Shown here in pieces: positions 23,744 through 31,871 of a DNA stretch of 64,000 nt. Within the stretch, counting starts at the first letter, position 1. Each line of letters begins with the position of its first letter. Source of the DNA: Mycolicibacterium canariasense (lineage in GTDB: Bacteria; Actinomycetota; Actinomycetes; Mycobacteriales; Mycobacteriaceae); NCBI RefSeq assembly GCF_002101555.1, contig NZ_LQOL01000025.1, positions 1 through 64,000 on the forward strand. The letters run 5' to 3'. The notes below the pieces were generated by a model. It searched no databases, was not told the DNA's origin, and saw only the letters and a program-made list of their open reading frames with translations. Both the position numbers and the translations under genes were made by a program.

Positions 23744-24916
23744 TTATTGCCGAGCCTCACCGCCGTGGTCCACCAATTCCTGCGCCTGACGCGCCGCGTC
23801 GGCGGCCGCCGCGCCGAACCCGAGATCGAGCCACTCGTCGGCCACCGCGGCCAAGCCGTCCGCGTCGCGCGCCGCCAGGGCCTGCGCGTGCGCCGTCGTC
23901 AGCCGGGCGAACGGACACGGCAGGGATAATGCCTCCAGCGCCGCCACCGCTCGCATGTCACCCAGTCGCACCGCATCGTGCGCGGCGCGCAATGCCACCG
24001 CGGATTGGCCGCCGCGTTCGGCCGCGCGGAAAGCCTCCCGCGCGGCGCTCACCGCGCCGATGGAATCCTTACGGGCCCAGCTGGTCCACGCCCGGGCCAG
24101 TGCAAGCTCCGGCGCGAACAGCATCGACTTCAGACCGTGCCGAGACTCGGCCCGCCCCAACGCCTTTGCCGCGGCCACCGTCGACCCCTGCTGCCCGAGG
24201 GTCTGCGCCAACAACATCCATGCCAGTGGAGTCCACGAGTAACCGGTCGGTGCCAAACTGTCCGCCGCCGAGCGCAACAACCCCACCGCGGCGTCCAGCT
24301 CGCCGCGCGCGGTTAACACCTCCGCGGTCAGTAACTGGCCTATCCAATGTCCGGGCCCGGAGTCGCCCGTCAACTCCGCGGCCAGCTCCTCGGCGCGGTC
24401 CAGCTCGGCGCCGAACACCGCGACAAGCACCTGTCCGTAACCGGACGTGAAGCGCAGCAAGCCGGGATGGCCGGCCTCGATCGCCCGGGACGCCAACTCG
24501 TCGACCGGGCCGAACTCGCCCATCCGCGCGTGCGCCAACGCCGCCGCCGACGCCGCCCAGCCGATCGCCTGATCCGATGCCGTCGACGACGCCAGCACCG
24601 ACGCCGACAAGGCCCGGCACCGCCGCAGGTCCCCGGCGTTCATCGCGAACGTGCCCAACAGCGCGTCCACCGCGGCATCCGACGACACCCGGCCACGCAG
24701 CGCGCGCAGAAACGCCGTCGCCCGCTCCGGCTCGTCGAGCATCCAGAACTGGTTGGCCGCCCGCGGCAGCGCCCACGCCAGCAGGTCGGCTTCGTCCAAT
24801 GTCGCCGGATCGACCGCCGCGAGGACCGCGTCGGCCTCACGCCCGCGGCCCTGCCAGGCCAGCTCCTGCGCCCGGGCCAACCGCGCCGGCAGCGACTCGG
24901 CTACGGGATCTGGCAC
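23744..24916 (-). CDS. Helical-repeat (TPR-like) protein
   Basis: A 390-residue soluble protein built almost entirely from antiparallel helices rich in Ala and Leu, with repeating units such as ARMGEFGPVDELASRAIEAG and ARGELDAAVGLLRSAADSL. It resembles the MalT/LuxR-type TPR region, but no N-terminal ATPase and no C-terminal helix-turn-helix is present, so it is not a complete regulator of that class. It occupies the position of Rv1204c. The GTG at 24916 has TACACT 6 nt upstream, implying a leaderless mRNA. It is divergent from the LOG gene. The esp island starts 27 bp after its stop and could be read through from this promoter. Confidence 0.7.
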   Translation of the reverse strand: MPDPVAESLPARLARAQELAWQGRGREADAVLAAVDPATLDEADLLAWALPRAANQFWMLDEPERATAFLRALRGRVSSDAAVDALLGTFAMNAGDLRRCRALSASVLASSTASDQAIGWAASAAALAHARMGEFGPVDELASRAIEAGHPGLLRFTSGYGQVLVAVFGAELDRAEELAAELTGDSGPGHWIGQLLTAEVLTARGELDAAVGLLRSAADSLAPTGYSWTPLAWMLLAQTLGQQGSTVAAAKALGRAESRHGLKSMLFAPELALARAWTSWARKDSIGAVSAAREAFRAAERGGQSAVALRAAHDAVRLGDMRAVAALEALSLPCPFARLTTAHAQALAARDADGLAAVADEWLDLGFGAAAADAARQAQELVDHGGEARQ

Positions 24917-24963
24917 CGCCGCAGTGTATGGCGGTCACGGGACGCTCGGTAACGTTTCGCCCC
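24917..24963. promoter_or_regulatory. Divergent leaderless promoters (helical-repeat / LOG genes)
   Basis: The minus-strand TACACT at 24928-24923 is 6 nt before the GTG at 24916. The plus-strand TAACGT at 24950-24955 is 8 nt before the GTG at 24964. The latter supports the downstream GTG over the in-frame ATG at 24928 for the LOG gene. Confidence 0.5.
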
Positions 24964-25527
24964 GTGGCCGAAACCCCTCCCTGGGCGGTGTGCGTCTACT
25001 GCGCCTCCGGCCCCACACATCCTGAACTGCTCAAGCTCGCCCACGACGTGGGCCATGCCATCGCCGACCGCGGCTGGACGCTGGTCTCCGGCGGAGGCAA
25101 CGTCTCGGCGATGGGCGCCGTCGCCGACGGGGCGCGCCAGCACAGCGGGCGCACCGTCGGCGTCATCCCCAAGGCCCTGGTACATCGCGAACTCGCCGAC
25201 GTGGACGCCGACGAGCTGATCGTCACCGACACCATGCGGGAGCGCAAACAGGTGATGGAGGAACGCGCGAACGCGTTCATCGCGTTGCCCGGTGGCATCG
25301 GCACTCTCGAAGAGTTTTTCGAGGCATGGACTGCCGGCTATCTCGGGATGCACCACAAGCCGATCGTCATGCTCGACCCGTTCGGCCACTACGACGGGCT
25401 GCTCACCTGGCTGCGCGGTCTGGTCGACACCGGATACGTCGGCACCACCGCCCTTGATCGCCTGGTCGTGGTTAACAATGTGGACGCCGCCATGGCTGCC
25501 TGTGCTCCCGGTGAGATCGCTCACTAG
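24964..25527 (+). CDS. LOG-family nucleotide/cytokinin-type hydrolase
   Basis: A 187-residue Rossmann-like protein of the LOG family, which includes cytokinin riboside 5'-monophosphate phosphoribohydrolases. The glycine-rich segment VSGGGNVSAMGAVA and the family signature PGGIGTLEEFFE are both present, together with ERKQVMEERANAFI that helps form the active site. It would cleave a nucleoside monophosphate into base and ribose 5-phosphate. It closely resembles Rv1205. The GTG at 24964 gives the same length as that protein and fits a leaderless promoter. The ATG at 24928 would lie upstream of that promoter. Confidence 0.85.
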   Translation: MAETPPWAVCVYCASGPTHPELLKLAHDVGHAIADRGWTLVSGGGNVSAMGAVADGARQHSGRTVGVIPKALVHRELADVDADELIVTDTMRERKQVMEERANAFIALPGGIGTLEEFFEAWTAGYLGMHHKPIVMLDPFGHYDGLLTWLRGLVDTGYVGTTALDRLVVVNNVDAAMAACAPGEIAH

Positions 25528-25530
25528 AGT
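25525..25530 (+). promoter_or_regulatory. Leaderless promoter of fadD6
   Basis: TAGAGT, a TAnnnT hexamer, ends 8 nt before the fadD6 ATG at 25539. It overlaps the last codons and stop of the LOG gene. Confidence 0.45.
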
Positions 25531-25538
25531 TCTTACTC

Positions 25539-27314
25539 ATGAGTAACGACACATCCCGCGCCAGCGTCGGTCTGCTCGATATCGCCAGTCAGCTCCCAGG
25601 GTTCTTGGCCGATGCTCCCGCGATCGTGCGCGGGCTGGTCACCGGGCTGGCCGCGCGGCCGACGGCCAAGACCTCGATCGGCAAAGTGTTCCAGGATCGG
25701 GCCGCCCAGTACCCGGACAAGGTGTTCCTCAAGTTCGAGGACCAGCAGTACACCTACCGGCAGGCCAACGAGACGGTCAACCGCTACGCCGCTGTGCTGG
25801 CCGCCAAGGGCGTGGGTCACGGCGACGTCGTGGGGATCATGCTGCGCAACTCACCCGATGCGGTGCTGCTCATGCTGGCCACGGTCAAGTGCGGCGCGGT
25901 CGCCGGGATGCTCAACTACCACCAGCGCGGCGATGTGCTGGCCCACAGCTTCGGTCTGCTCAACCCCCGGGCCGTGGTCGCCGAGAACGACCTGATCGAA
26001 CCCGTTGGGGAGAGCGGCGCCGAGCCGGACGGCTTGATGACCATCGATGACCTGCGCCAGCTCGCGCTCACCGCGCCGACCACCAACCCGGCCGTCACCT
26101 CGGCCGTGCTGGCCAAGGACAAGGCCTTCTACATCTTCACCTCGGGTACCACCGGTCTGCCCAAGGCCAGCGTCATGACGCACTACCGCTGGCTGCGCGC
26201 GCTGGGCGGCTTCGGCGGGCTGGGACTGCGCCTGAACAGCAACGACACCCTCTACTGCTGCCTGCCGCTCTACCACAACAACGCGCTGACGGTGGCCACC
26301 GGATCGGCCATCAACGCCGGCGCCGCGCTGGCCCTTGGCAAGTCGTTCTCGGCCTCGCGATTCTGGGACGAGGTCATCCGCTACGGCGCCACCTCCTTCG
26401 TCTACATCGGCGAGATCTGCGGTTATCTGCTCAACCAGCCGCCCAAGCCGACCGACCGCCAGCACAAGGTGCGGGTCATCGCCGGCAATGGGCTGCGCCC
26501 GGCCATCTGGGACGAGTTCACGCAGCGGTTCGGTATCCCGCGGGTGTGCGAGTTCTACGCCGCCAGCGAGGGCAACACCGCCTTCGTCAACGTGTTCAAC
26601 CTCGACAAGACCACCGGGATCTGCCCGAGCCCGGTCGCCTTCGTCGAATACGACCTGGACACCGGCGAGCCGGCCCGCGGCCCCGACGGCCGGTTGCGCC
26701 GGGTCAAGCGCGGCCAGCCCGGCCTGCTGCTGAGCAAGGTGTCCAGCTTCCAGCCGTTCGACGGCTACACCGACAAGTCGGCCAGCGAGAAAAAACTGGT
26801 GCGCAACGCGTTCAAGGACGGCGACGTTTGGTTCAACACCGGTGACCTGATGCGTTCGCAGGGCTTCGGGCATGCCGCCTTCGCCGACCGGCTCGGCGAT
26901 ACCTTCCGCTGGAAGGGCGAGAACGTCGCCACCACCCAGGTGGAGGCCGCCATCTCGGCGGACCACCAGGTCGAAGAGGCGACGGTGTTCGGCGTCGAGG
27001 TGCCCGGCTGCGGGGGGCGGGCCGGAATGGTCGCCCTGCAGCTCAAGCCCGGTACCGAGTTCGACGGCGGGGCACTGGCCAAGGCCGCGTACGCAAACCT
27101 GCCCACCTACGCGGTGCCGTTGTTCGTCCGGGTGGTCGCGGAACTCGCACACACGTCGACGTTCAAGAGTCAGAAGGGCGAGCTGCGCAAGCAGGGCTAC
27201 GGACCCGACGTCGAGGACCCGATCTACGTGCTGGCCGGCCGGGACGAGGGCTACGTCCCGTTCTACGACGGCTACGCCGACGAGGTGCGGGACGGCAAGC
27301 GGCCCAAGTCGTAG
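25539..27314 (+). CDS. fadD6: Very-long-chain acyl-CoA synthetase FadD6
   Basis: A 591-residue adenylate-forming enzyme of the FATP/FadD6 type that activates fatty acids to acyl-CoA, possibly coupled to uptake. Motifs are the P-loop FTSGTTGLPKASVMTHYRW (~residues 204-222), LPLYHNNALTV, YAASEGNTAFVNV in place of the usual YGxTE, the hinge aspartate in WFNTGDLMRSQG, and RWKGENVATTQVE. A slightly hydrophobic N-terminus (ASQLPGFLADAPAIVRGLV) may dock on the membrane. Length and neighbours match Rv1206. The transcript is probably leaderless. Confidence 0.92.
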   Translation: MSNDTSRASVGLLDIASQLPGFLADAPAIVRGLVTGLAARPTAKTSIGKVFQDRAAQYPDKVFLKFEDQQYTYRQANETVNRYAAVLAAKGVGHGDVVGIMLRNSPDAVLLMLATVKCGAVAGMLNYHQRGDVLAHSFGLLNPRAVVAENDLIEPVGESGAEPDGLMTIDDLRQLALTAPTTNPAVTSAVLAKDKAFYIFTSGTTGLPKASVMTHYRWLRALGGFGGLGLRLNSNDTLYCCLPLYHNNALTVATGSAINAGAALALGKSFSASRFWDEVIRYGATSFVYIGEICGYLLNQPPKPTDRQHKVRVIAGNGLRPAIWDEFTQRFGIPRVCEFYAASEGNTAFVNVFNLDKTTGICPSPVAFVEYDLDTGEPARGPDGRLRRVKRGQPGLLLSKVSSFQPFDGYTDKSASEKKLVRNAFKDGDVWFNTGDLMRSQGFGHAAFADRLGDTFRWKGENVATTQVEAAISADHQVEEATVFGVEVPGCGGRAGMVALQLKPGTEFDGGALAKAAYANLPTYAVPLFVRVVAELAHTSTFKSQKGELRKQGYGPDVEDPIYVLAGRDEGYVPFYDGYADEVRDGKRPKS

Positions 27315-27374
27315 CGATTTCGCCCGCGCCGGCGTTCTGTGTGCGGACGAAAACGCGCCGAAGTCGCGCGAGGC

Positions 27375-27380
27375 TAGCCT
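27375..27380 (+). promoter_or_regulatory. Leaderless promoter of folP2
   Basis: TAGCCT lies 6 nt before the GTG at 27387. The 72-bp fadD6-folP2 gap therefore contains a separate promoter and explains the lack of a Shine-Dalgarno sequence. Confidence 0.45.
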
Positions 27381-27386
27381 GGTGAC

Positions 27387-28292
27387 GTGCAGTCGACGTG
27401 GCGGGGCGAGCGAAGCGACGGGAGATTGTTTCTGGGCCGCCCGGTCGCCGTCGACCGGGCGATGATCATGGCCATCGTCAACCGCACCCCGGACTCCTTC
27501 TATGACCGCGGCGCCACCTTCGCCGACCAGGCGGCCAAAGAGGCCGTGCACCGCGTCATCGCGGACGGTGCCGACGTCATCGATGTCGGCGGGGTCAAAG
27601 CTGGTCCGGGCAGCAGCGTCGACGCCGACGAGGAGATCGCCCGGGTGGTGCCCTTCATCGAATGGCTGCGCGACGCCTACCCGAACCAGCTGATCAGCGT
27701 CGACACCTGGCGGGCCAGCGTGGCCAAGCAGGCCTGCGCGGCCGGCGCGGACCTGATCAATGACACCTGGGCGGGTGCCGACCCGGGCTTGCCGGAGGTG
27801 GCCGCGGCGTTCAACGCCGGGCTGGTGTGCTCCCACACCGGCGGCGCGGTGCCGCGGACCAGGCCATTCCGGGTGAACTACGGCATCACCGAACGCGGCG
27901 TGGTCGACGATGTCATCGCCGAGGTGACCGCGGCGGCCGAACACGCGGTCGAGGTCGGGGTGTCCAGGGACGCGATCTTGATCGATCCGACCCACGATTT
28001 CGGCAAAAACACTTACCACGGCCTTAGTTTGTTGCGCCATGTAAAAGATCTTGTTAATACGGGATGGCCGGTCCTGATGGCCCTGAGTAACAAGGATTTC
28101 GTCGGGGAGACTCTGGGTGTGGGCCTCACTGAACGCCTGGAAGGCACCCTGGCAGCGACCGCACTGGCGGCCGCCGATGGAGCTGCGATGTTCCGGGTAC
28201 ACGAGGTGGGACCTACACGGCGCGTACTGGAAATGGTCGCGTCTATCCAAGGGGAGCGTCCACCGACGCGGACCGTGAGGGGACTGGCATGA
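27387..28292 (+). CDS. folP2: Dihydropteroate synthase homologue FolP2
   Basis: A 301-residue TIM-barrel protein of the dihydropteroate synthase family. It carries MAIVNRTPDSFYDRG (pterin/pyrophosphate loop), DVIDVGGVKAGPGS, a DTW motif, NDTWAGADP and DPTHDFGKN. Mycobacteria have two folP genes. The folP2 product of M. leprae was reported to lack synthase activity and not to confer sulfone sensitivity, so a role in folate synthesis should not be assumed. Position matches Rv1207. The stop overlaps the gpgS start as ATGA, linking it to glucosylglycerate metabolism. Confidence 0.9.
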   Translation: MQSTWRGERSDGRLFLGRPVAVDRAMIMAIVNRTPDSFYDRGATFADQAAKEAVHRVIADGADVIDVGGVKAGPGSSVDADEEIARVVPFIEWLRDAYPNQLISVDTWRASVAKQACAAGADLINDTWAGADPGLPEVAAAFNAGLVCSHTGGAVPRTRPFRVNYGITERGVVDDVIAEVTAAAEHAVEVGVSRDAILIDPTHDFGKNTYHGLSLLRHVKDLVNTGWPVLMALSNKDFVGETLGVGLTERLEGTLAATALAAADGAAMFRVHEVGPTRRVLEMVASIQGERPPTRTVRGLA

Positions 28293-29230
28293 CACTCTCG
28301 CCTGACCTGGCCACCGGAATCACCGGCCATTCATGGCTCACTGACCACAGCTGGAGCCGACCGATGTGGACGATCGCCGAGCTGGAGGCCGCGAAAGCGG
28401 GCCGCACCGTCTCCGTCGTGCTGCCGGCGCTGAACGAGGAGGAGACCGTCGGCGCGGTGGTGGAGACCATCGCGCCGCTACTGGGCGGGCTGGTAGACGA
28501 GCTGATCGTGCTGGATTCGGGGTCCACCGACGACACCGAATTCCGCGCCGTCGCCGCCGGCGCCCGGGTGATCAGCCGCGAAACCGCCCTGCCCGAGGTC
28601 GAACCGCGCCCGGGCAAGGGCGAGGTGCTGTGGCGCTCGCTGGCCGCGACCACCGGAGACATCATCGCGTTCGTCGACTCCGATCTGATCGACCCCGACC
28701 CGATGTTCGTGCCCAAGCTGCTCGGGCCGCTGCTCACCACCGACGGGGTGCATCTGGTCAAGGGCTTCTACCGGCGTCCGCTGAAGGTCAGCGGCGCCGA
28801 GGACGCCAATGGCGGTGGCCGTGTCACCGAGCTGGTCGCCCGGCCGCTGCTGGCCGCGCTGCGCCCTGAGTTGACCTGCCTGCTGCAACCGCTGGGCGGC
28901 GAGTATGCCGGGACCCGCGAACTGCTGACCTCGGTGCCCTTCGCGCCGGGCTACGGGGTGGAGATCGGCCTGCTCGTCGACACCTACGACAAGCTGGGCC
29001 TGGACGCCATCGCCCAGGTGAACCTGGGGGTGCGCACCCACCGCAACCGGCCGCTCACCGAGCTCGCGGCGATGAGCCGGCAGGTCATCGCGACCTTGTT
29101 GTCGCGCTGCGGTATCTCGGATTCCGGGGTCGGGCTGACGCAGTTCTTCGCCGACGGTGACGACTACACCGCCCGGACCTCGTCGGTGTGTCTGGAGGAC
29201 CGGCCGCCGATGAACACGCTGCGCCCCTGA
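28289..29230 (+). CDS. gpgS: Glucosyl-3-phosphoglycerate synthase
   Basis: A 313-residue GT81 glycosyltransferase that transfers glucose from a nucleotide sugar to 3-phosphoglycerate, the first step towards glucosylglycerate and methylglucose lipopolysaccharides. Visible are the GT-A N-terminal strand VSVVLPALNEEETVG, LDSGSTDDT, the metal-binding DSD (residues 130-132), and YAGTRELLTSVPFAPGYGVE for acceptor and nucleotide binding. Matches Rv1208. Translationally coupled to folP2 by an ATGA overlap. Confidence 0.94.
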   Translation: MTLSPDLATGITGHSWLTDHSWSRPMWTIAELEAAKAGRTVSVVLPALNEEETVGAVVETIAPLLGGLVDELIVLDSGSTDDTEFRAVAAGARVISRETALPEVEPRPGKGEVLWRSLAATTGDIIAFVDSDLIDPDPMFVPKLLGPLLTTDGVHLVKGFYRRPLKVSGAEDANGGGRVTELVARPLLAALRPELTCLLQPLGGEYAGTRELLTSVPFAPGYGVEIGLLVDTYDKLGLDAIAQVNLGVRTHRNRPLTELAAMSRQVIATLLSRCGISDSGVGLTQFFADGDDYTARTSSVCLEDRPPMNTLRP

Positions 29231-29264
29231 GCCACTTGTCGGTGGGGTAAGGCACTATCGAAGC

Positions 29265-29618
29265 GTGACCCTGATCCTGCTGTACTTGGTCGTGCTGGTG
29301 CTGGTCGGCATCGTCTTGTTTGCCGTGGGCAGCGTGCTGTTCGGGCGTGGCGAATCCCTGCCGCCGCTGCCGCGGGGTACCACCGCGACGGTGCTCCCGG
29401 CCTCCGGGGTCACCGGCGCCGACGTGGACGCGGTCAAACTGACGCAGACCTTCCGCGGCTACAAGACCAGTGAGGTCGACTGGGTGCTGGACCGGTTGGG
29501 TGCCGAGCTGGACCTGGTGCGTGGCGAATTGGCCGCGGTGCGTGCCGCCTACGGGATTGCCGAGGAACCCGAATCCGCCGAGCATGAGGCGGCGCATGCC
29601 CGCGCCGAGGAGTCATGA
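29265..29618 (+). CDS. DivIVA-domain membrane protein
   Basis: A 117-residue protein with one N-terminal membrane helix (residues ~3-26, LILLYLVVLVLVGIVLFAVG). A cytosolic segment with a DivIVA-type motif follows, KLTQTFRGYKTSEVDWVLDRL, which corresponds to the membrane-curvature-sensing N-domain of DivIVA/Wag31, and then a short coiled coil. It may be recruited to poles or septa, but this is inferred. It matches Rv1209. GTG start at 29265; the stop overlaps tagA as ATGA. Confidence 0.8.
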   Translation: MTLILLYLVVLVLVGIVLFAVGSVLFGRGESLPPLPRGTTATVLPASGVTGADVDAVKLTQTFRGYKTSEVDWVLDRLGAELDLVRGELAAVRAAYGIAEEPESAEHEAAHARAEES

Positions 29619-30199
29619 GCGCGCTGGTGACGGACGACGGTCTGATCCGGTGCGGTTGGGCCCCAATGGATTCCAAACCCGACTCGGTGCTCTACCGCGA
29701 GTATCACGACACCGAATGGGGGCAGCCGGTACGGGATTCGGCCGCACTGTTCGAGAGGGTCAGCCTGGAGGCTTTCCAGAGCGGGCTGTCCTGGCTGGTG
29801 ATCCTGCGCAAACGGGAGAACTTCCGTAAGGCGTTCAAACGGTTCGATGTCGACAAGGTGGCCCGCTTCACCGATCGGGATGTGCAACGCCTGCTGGCCG
29901 ACGAGGGCATCGTGCGCAACCGGGCCAAGATCGACGCCACCATCGCCAACGCCCGGGCGGTGTCCGACCTCGATGTCGAGTTTGCCGACCTGTTGTGGTC
30001 GTTTGCGCCGGAGCGGCGCGAACGGCCCGCCGACATGTCCTTGGTGCCGGCGGTCACGGCCGAGTCGACGGCAATGGCGAAGGAACTGAAGCGTCGCGGG
30101 TTCCGATTCGTGGGGCCGACGACGGCCTACGCACTGATGCAGGCGACCGGGATGGTGGACGACCACATCGCCTCGTGTTGGGTGCCGTCAGCGACCTGA
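29615..30199 (+). CDS. tagA: DNA-3-methyladenine glycosylase I
   Basis: A 194-residue helix-hairpin-helix glycosylase that excises 3-methyladenine from alkylated DNA. Hallmarks are CGWA near the N-terminus, YHDTEWGQPV, FQSGLSWLVILRKRENFR and the C-terminal DDHIASCW. The cysteines and histidines at both ends form the TAG zinc snap (about Cys9, His27, His188 and Cys192). It matches Rv1210. Coupled to the DivIVA-like gene by a 4-bp overlap. Confidence 0.93.
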   Translation: MSALVTDDGLIRCGWAPMDSKPDSVLYREYHDTEWGQPVRDSAALFERVSLEAFQSGLSWLVILRKRENFRKAFKRFDVDKVARFTDRDVQRLLADEGIVRNRAKIDATIANARAVSDLDVEFADLLWSFAPERRERPADMSLVPAVTAESTAMAKELKRRGFRFVGPTTAYALMQATGMVDDHIASCWVPSAT

Positions 30200-30352
30200 A
30201 CTGGTCACAGTCAGGCGCCATCGCCGGGTCTTTTCACACCGAAGGCTCCGGATAGGGAACAATAGAGTCAGTTCACTATCCATCTCGAGCCGGTGAGACC
30301 GGCCATGAACGGGTCCGCCGGCGCGGGCCGGCGCACGCGGAGGGAGCACACG

Positions 30353-30520
30353 ATGGCGGCGATGAAGCCCCGGACCGGTGACGGTCCACTGGAAGCAACC
30401 AAAGAGGGGCGCGGCATCGTGATGCGAGTACCACTGGAAGGTGGGGGACGACTGGTCGTCGAACTCACCCCGGACGAGGCTGCCGCACTGGGCGACGAGC
30501 TCAAGGGCGTCACCAGCTAG
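30353..30520 (+). CDS. DUF3117 small conserved protein
   Basis: A 55-residue soluble protein, nearly invariant in actinobacteria: MAAMKPRTGDGPLEATKEG, then a two-stranded segment VMRVPLEGGGRLVVELTPDE and a short helix. It corresponds to Rv1211, which has been proposed to be calmodulin-like; I see no EF-hand loop, so the molecular function stays open. The ATG at 30353 follows GGAGGGAGC and matches the conserved N-terminus. An in-frame ATG at 30293 would add an unrelated basic extension. It ends just before a strong bidirectional terminator. Confidence 0.88.
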   Translation: MAAMKPRTGDGPLEATKEGRGIVMRVPLEGGGRLVVELTPDEAAALGDELKGVTS

Positions 30521-30532
30521 TTCCACCCCGCC

Positions 30533-30563
30533 ACAGCGCTGATCCCCTCGGGGTCAGCGCTGT
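30533..30563. terminator. Bidirectional terminator between DUF3117 and glgM
   Basis: ACAGCGCTGA and TCAGCGCTGT form a perfect 10-bp outer stem, and CCCC/GGGG an inner stem with one bulged T and a TC loop. It sits between two convergent genes and overlaps the glgM stop codon. Confidence 0.7.
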
Positions 30564-31717
30564 ACCTTGCGGTAGATCTCCACGGTCTGCTCGGCGATAT
30601 GGGCCCACGAGAACTCGTCGATGCAGCGCTGCCGACCCGCCGCGCCGTAGCGACGCGCCCGCTCGGGGTCGGCCACCAGCGTGTTGACCGCATCGGCGAG
30701 CCGCTGCTCGAAGAACGCGGTGTCCGCGGCGTCGTAGTGCACCAGCAGGCCGGTGCTGTGGTCGGCCACCACCTCGGGGATGCCGCCGACATCCGAGGCC
30801 ACCACGGCCGTCGAGCACGCCATCGCTTCGAGGTTGACGATGCCCAGCGGCTCGTACACCGACGGGCATACGAACACCGATGCTGCCGACAGGATTTCGC
30901 GGATCTTGCCGATGGGCAGCATCTCCCGCACCCAGAACACGCCGGACCGGCTCCGGGCCAGCTCCTGCACCGCCGAACTGATCTCCGCCGCGATCTCCGG
31001 GGTGTCCGGTGCGCCCGCACACAACACCAGCTGCACGTCGGGATCGAACTTGTGTGCCGCCGCAACCAGATGTGCGACGCCTTTCTGGCGGGTGATACGG
31101 CCGACGAAGGCCACGATCGGCTTACCCAAGTCCACCCCGAGCTCGGTCAGCACCGACTCACCCGGTTCCGGCGGGGAGGGGTACCACACCGTGGTGTCGA
31201 TCCCGTTGCGCACCACGTGCACCCGGCTGGGGTCTAGCGCCGGATACGTGCTCAACACGTCGTCGCGCATCCCGGAACTGACGGCGATCACCGCGTCGGC
31301 GGCCTCGATCGCGGTCTTCTCCACCCAGGACGAGACGCGGTACCCGCCGCCGAGCTGTTCGGCCTTCCAGGGTCGCAGCGGTTCCAACGAGTGGGCGGTG
31401 AGCACGTGCGGGACACCGTGCAGCAGCGCGGCCAGATGCCCGGCCATCCCCGTGTACCAGGTGTGTGAGTGCACGACGGTCGCATCCGCCGCGTTGTTCA
31501 CCATCACCAGGTCGGCCGACAGGGTGGACAGCGCCGCGTTGGCGGAGGTGAGCGCCGGATCGGGCTGCGCCACGATGGCGGTGTCCCGCGGTGCGCCCAT
31601 GCAGTGCACGTCGACCTCGCATAGCCGCCTGAGTTGGGTGACCAGTTCGGTGACGTGCACGCCGGCGCCGCCGTACACCTCAGGCGGATACTCCCGTGTC
31701 ATCATCGCCACGCGCAT
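30554..31717 (-). CDS. glgM: GT4 glucosyltransferase GlgM/GlgA (maltose-1-phosphate synthase)
   Basis: A 387-residue GT-B glycosyltransferase of family GT4. It carries REYPPEVYGGAGVHVTEL at the N-terminus, VVHSHTWYTG, RNGIDTTVWYP, the donor site FVGRITRQKGV and the EX7E region VYEPLGIVNLEAMACSTAVV. The M. tuberculosis counterpart (Rv1212c, called GlgA or GlgM) makes maltose-1-phosphate from ADP-glucose for alpha-glucan synthesis. The ATG at 31717 gives the conserved start and lies 7 nt behind TACCGT, so the transcript is probably leaderless. It is divergent from glgC, whose product supplies its donor. Confidence 0.92.
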   Translation of the reverse strand: MRVAMMTREYPPEVYGGAGVHVTELVTQLRRLCEVDVHCMGAPRDTAIVAQPDPALTSANAALSTLSADLVMVNNAADATVVHSHTWYTGMAGHLAALLHGVPHVLTAHSLEPLRPWKAEQLGGGYRVSSWVEKTAIEAADAVIAVSSGMRDDVLSTYPALDPSRVHVVRNGIDTTVWYPSPPEPGESVLTELGVDLGKPIVAFVGRITRQKGVAHLVAAAHKFDPDVQLVLCAGAPDTPEIAAEISSAVQELARSRSGVFWVREMLPIGKIREILSAASVFVCPSVYEPLGIVNLEAMACSTAVVASDVGGIPEVVADHSTGLLVHYDAADTAFFEQRLADAVNTLVADPERARRYGAAGRQRCIDEFSWAHIAEQTVEIYRKVQR

Positions 31718-31871
31718 GCTGTGCACGGTAGTGGGCCGCGGTTCGCCGCGCACCGTTGCGGTCGAACCCGCGGGATGGCACGACGGGCACCGCAGCGAAA
31801 TGTCTTGACCGACATGCGCCAATAGGGCCGATTGGCTGGCCCTGGTGCGGTATCGCCGATAGGTTGGCACC
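31718..31871. promoter_or_regulatory. Divergent leaderless promoters glgM / glgC
   Basis: The minus-strand TACCGT at 31730-31725 is 7 nt before the glgM ATG. The plus-strand TAGGTT at 31860-31865 is 6 nt before the glgC ATG. Unlike the dap pair there are about 130 bp between the two hexamers, leaving room for a regulator. I saw no clear palindrome there. Confidence 0.45.

Noticed and set aside
25851..28295. An 814-codon minus-strand open frame across fadD6 and folP2
   Set aside because: Antisense shadow: the plus strand encodes two clear families, and the frame's composition is that of reversed codons.
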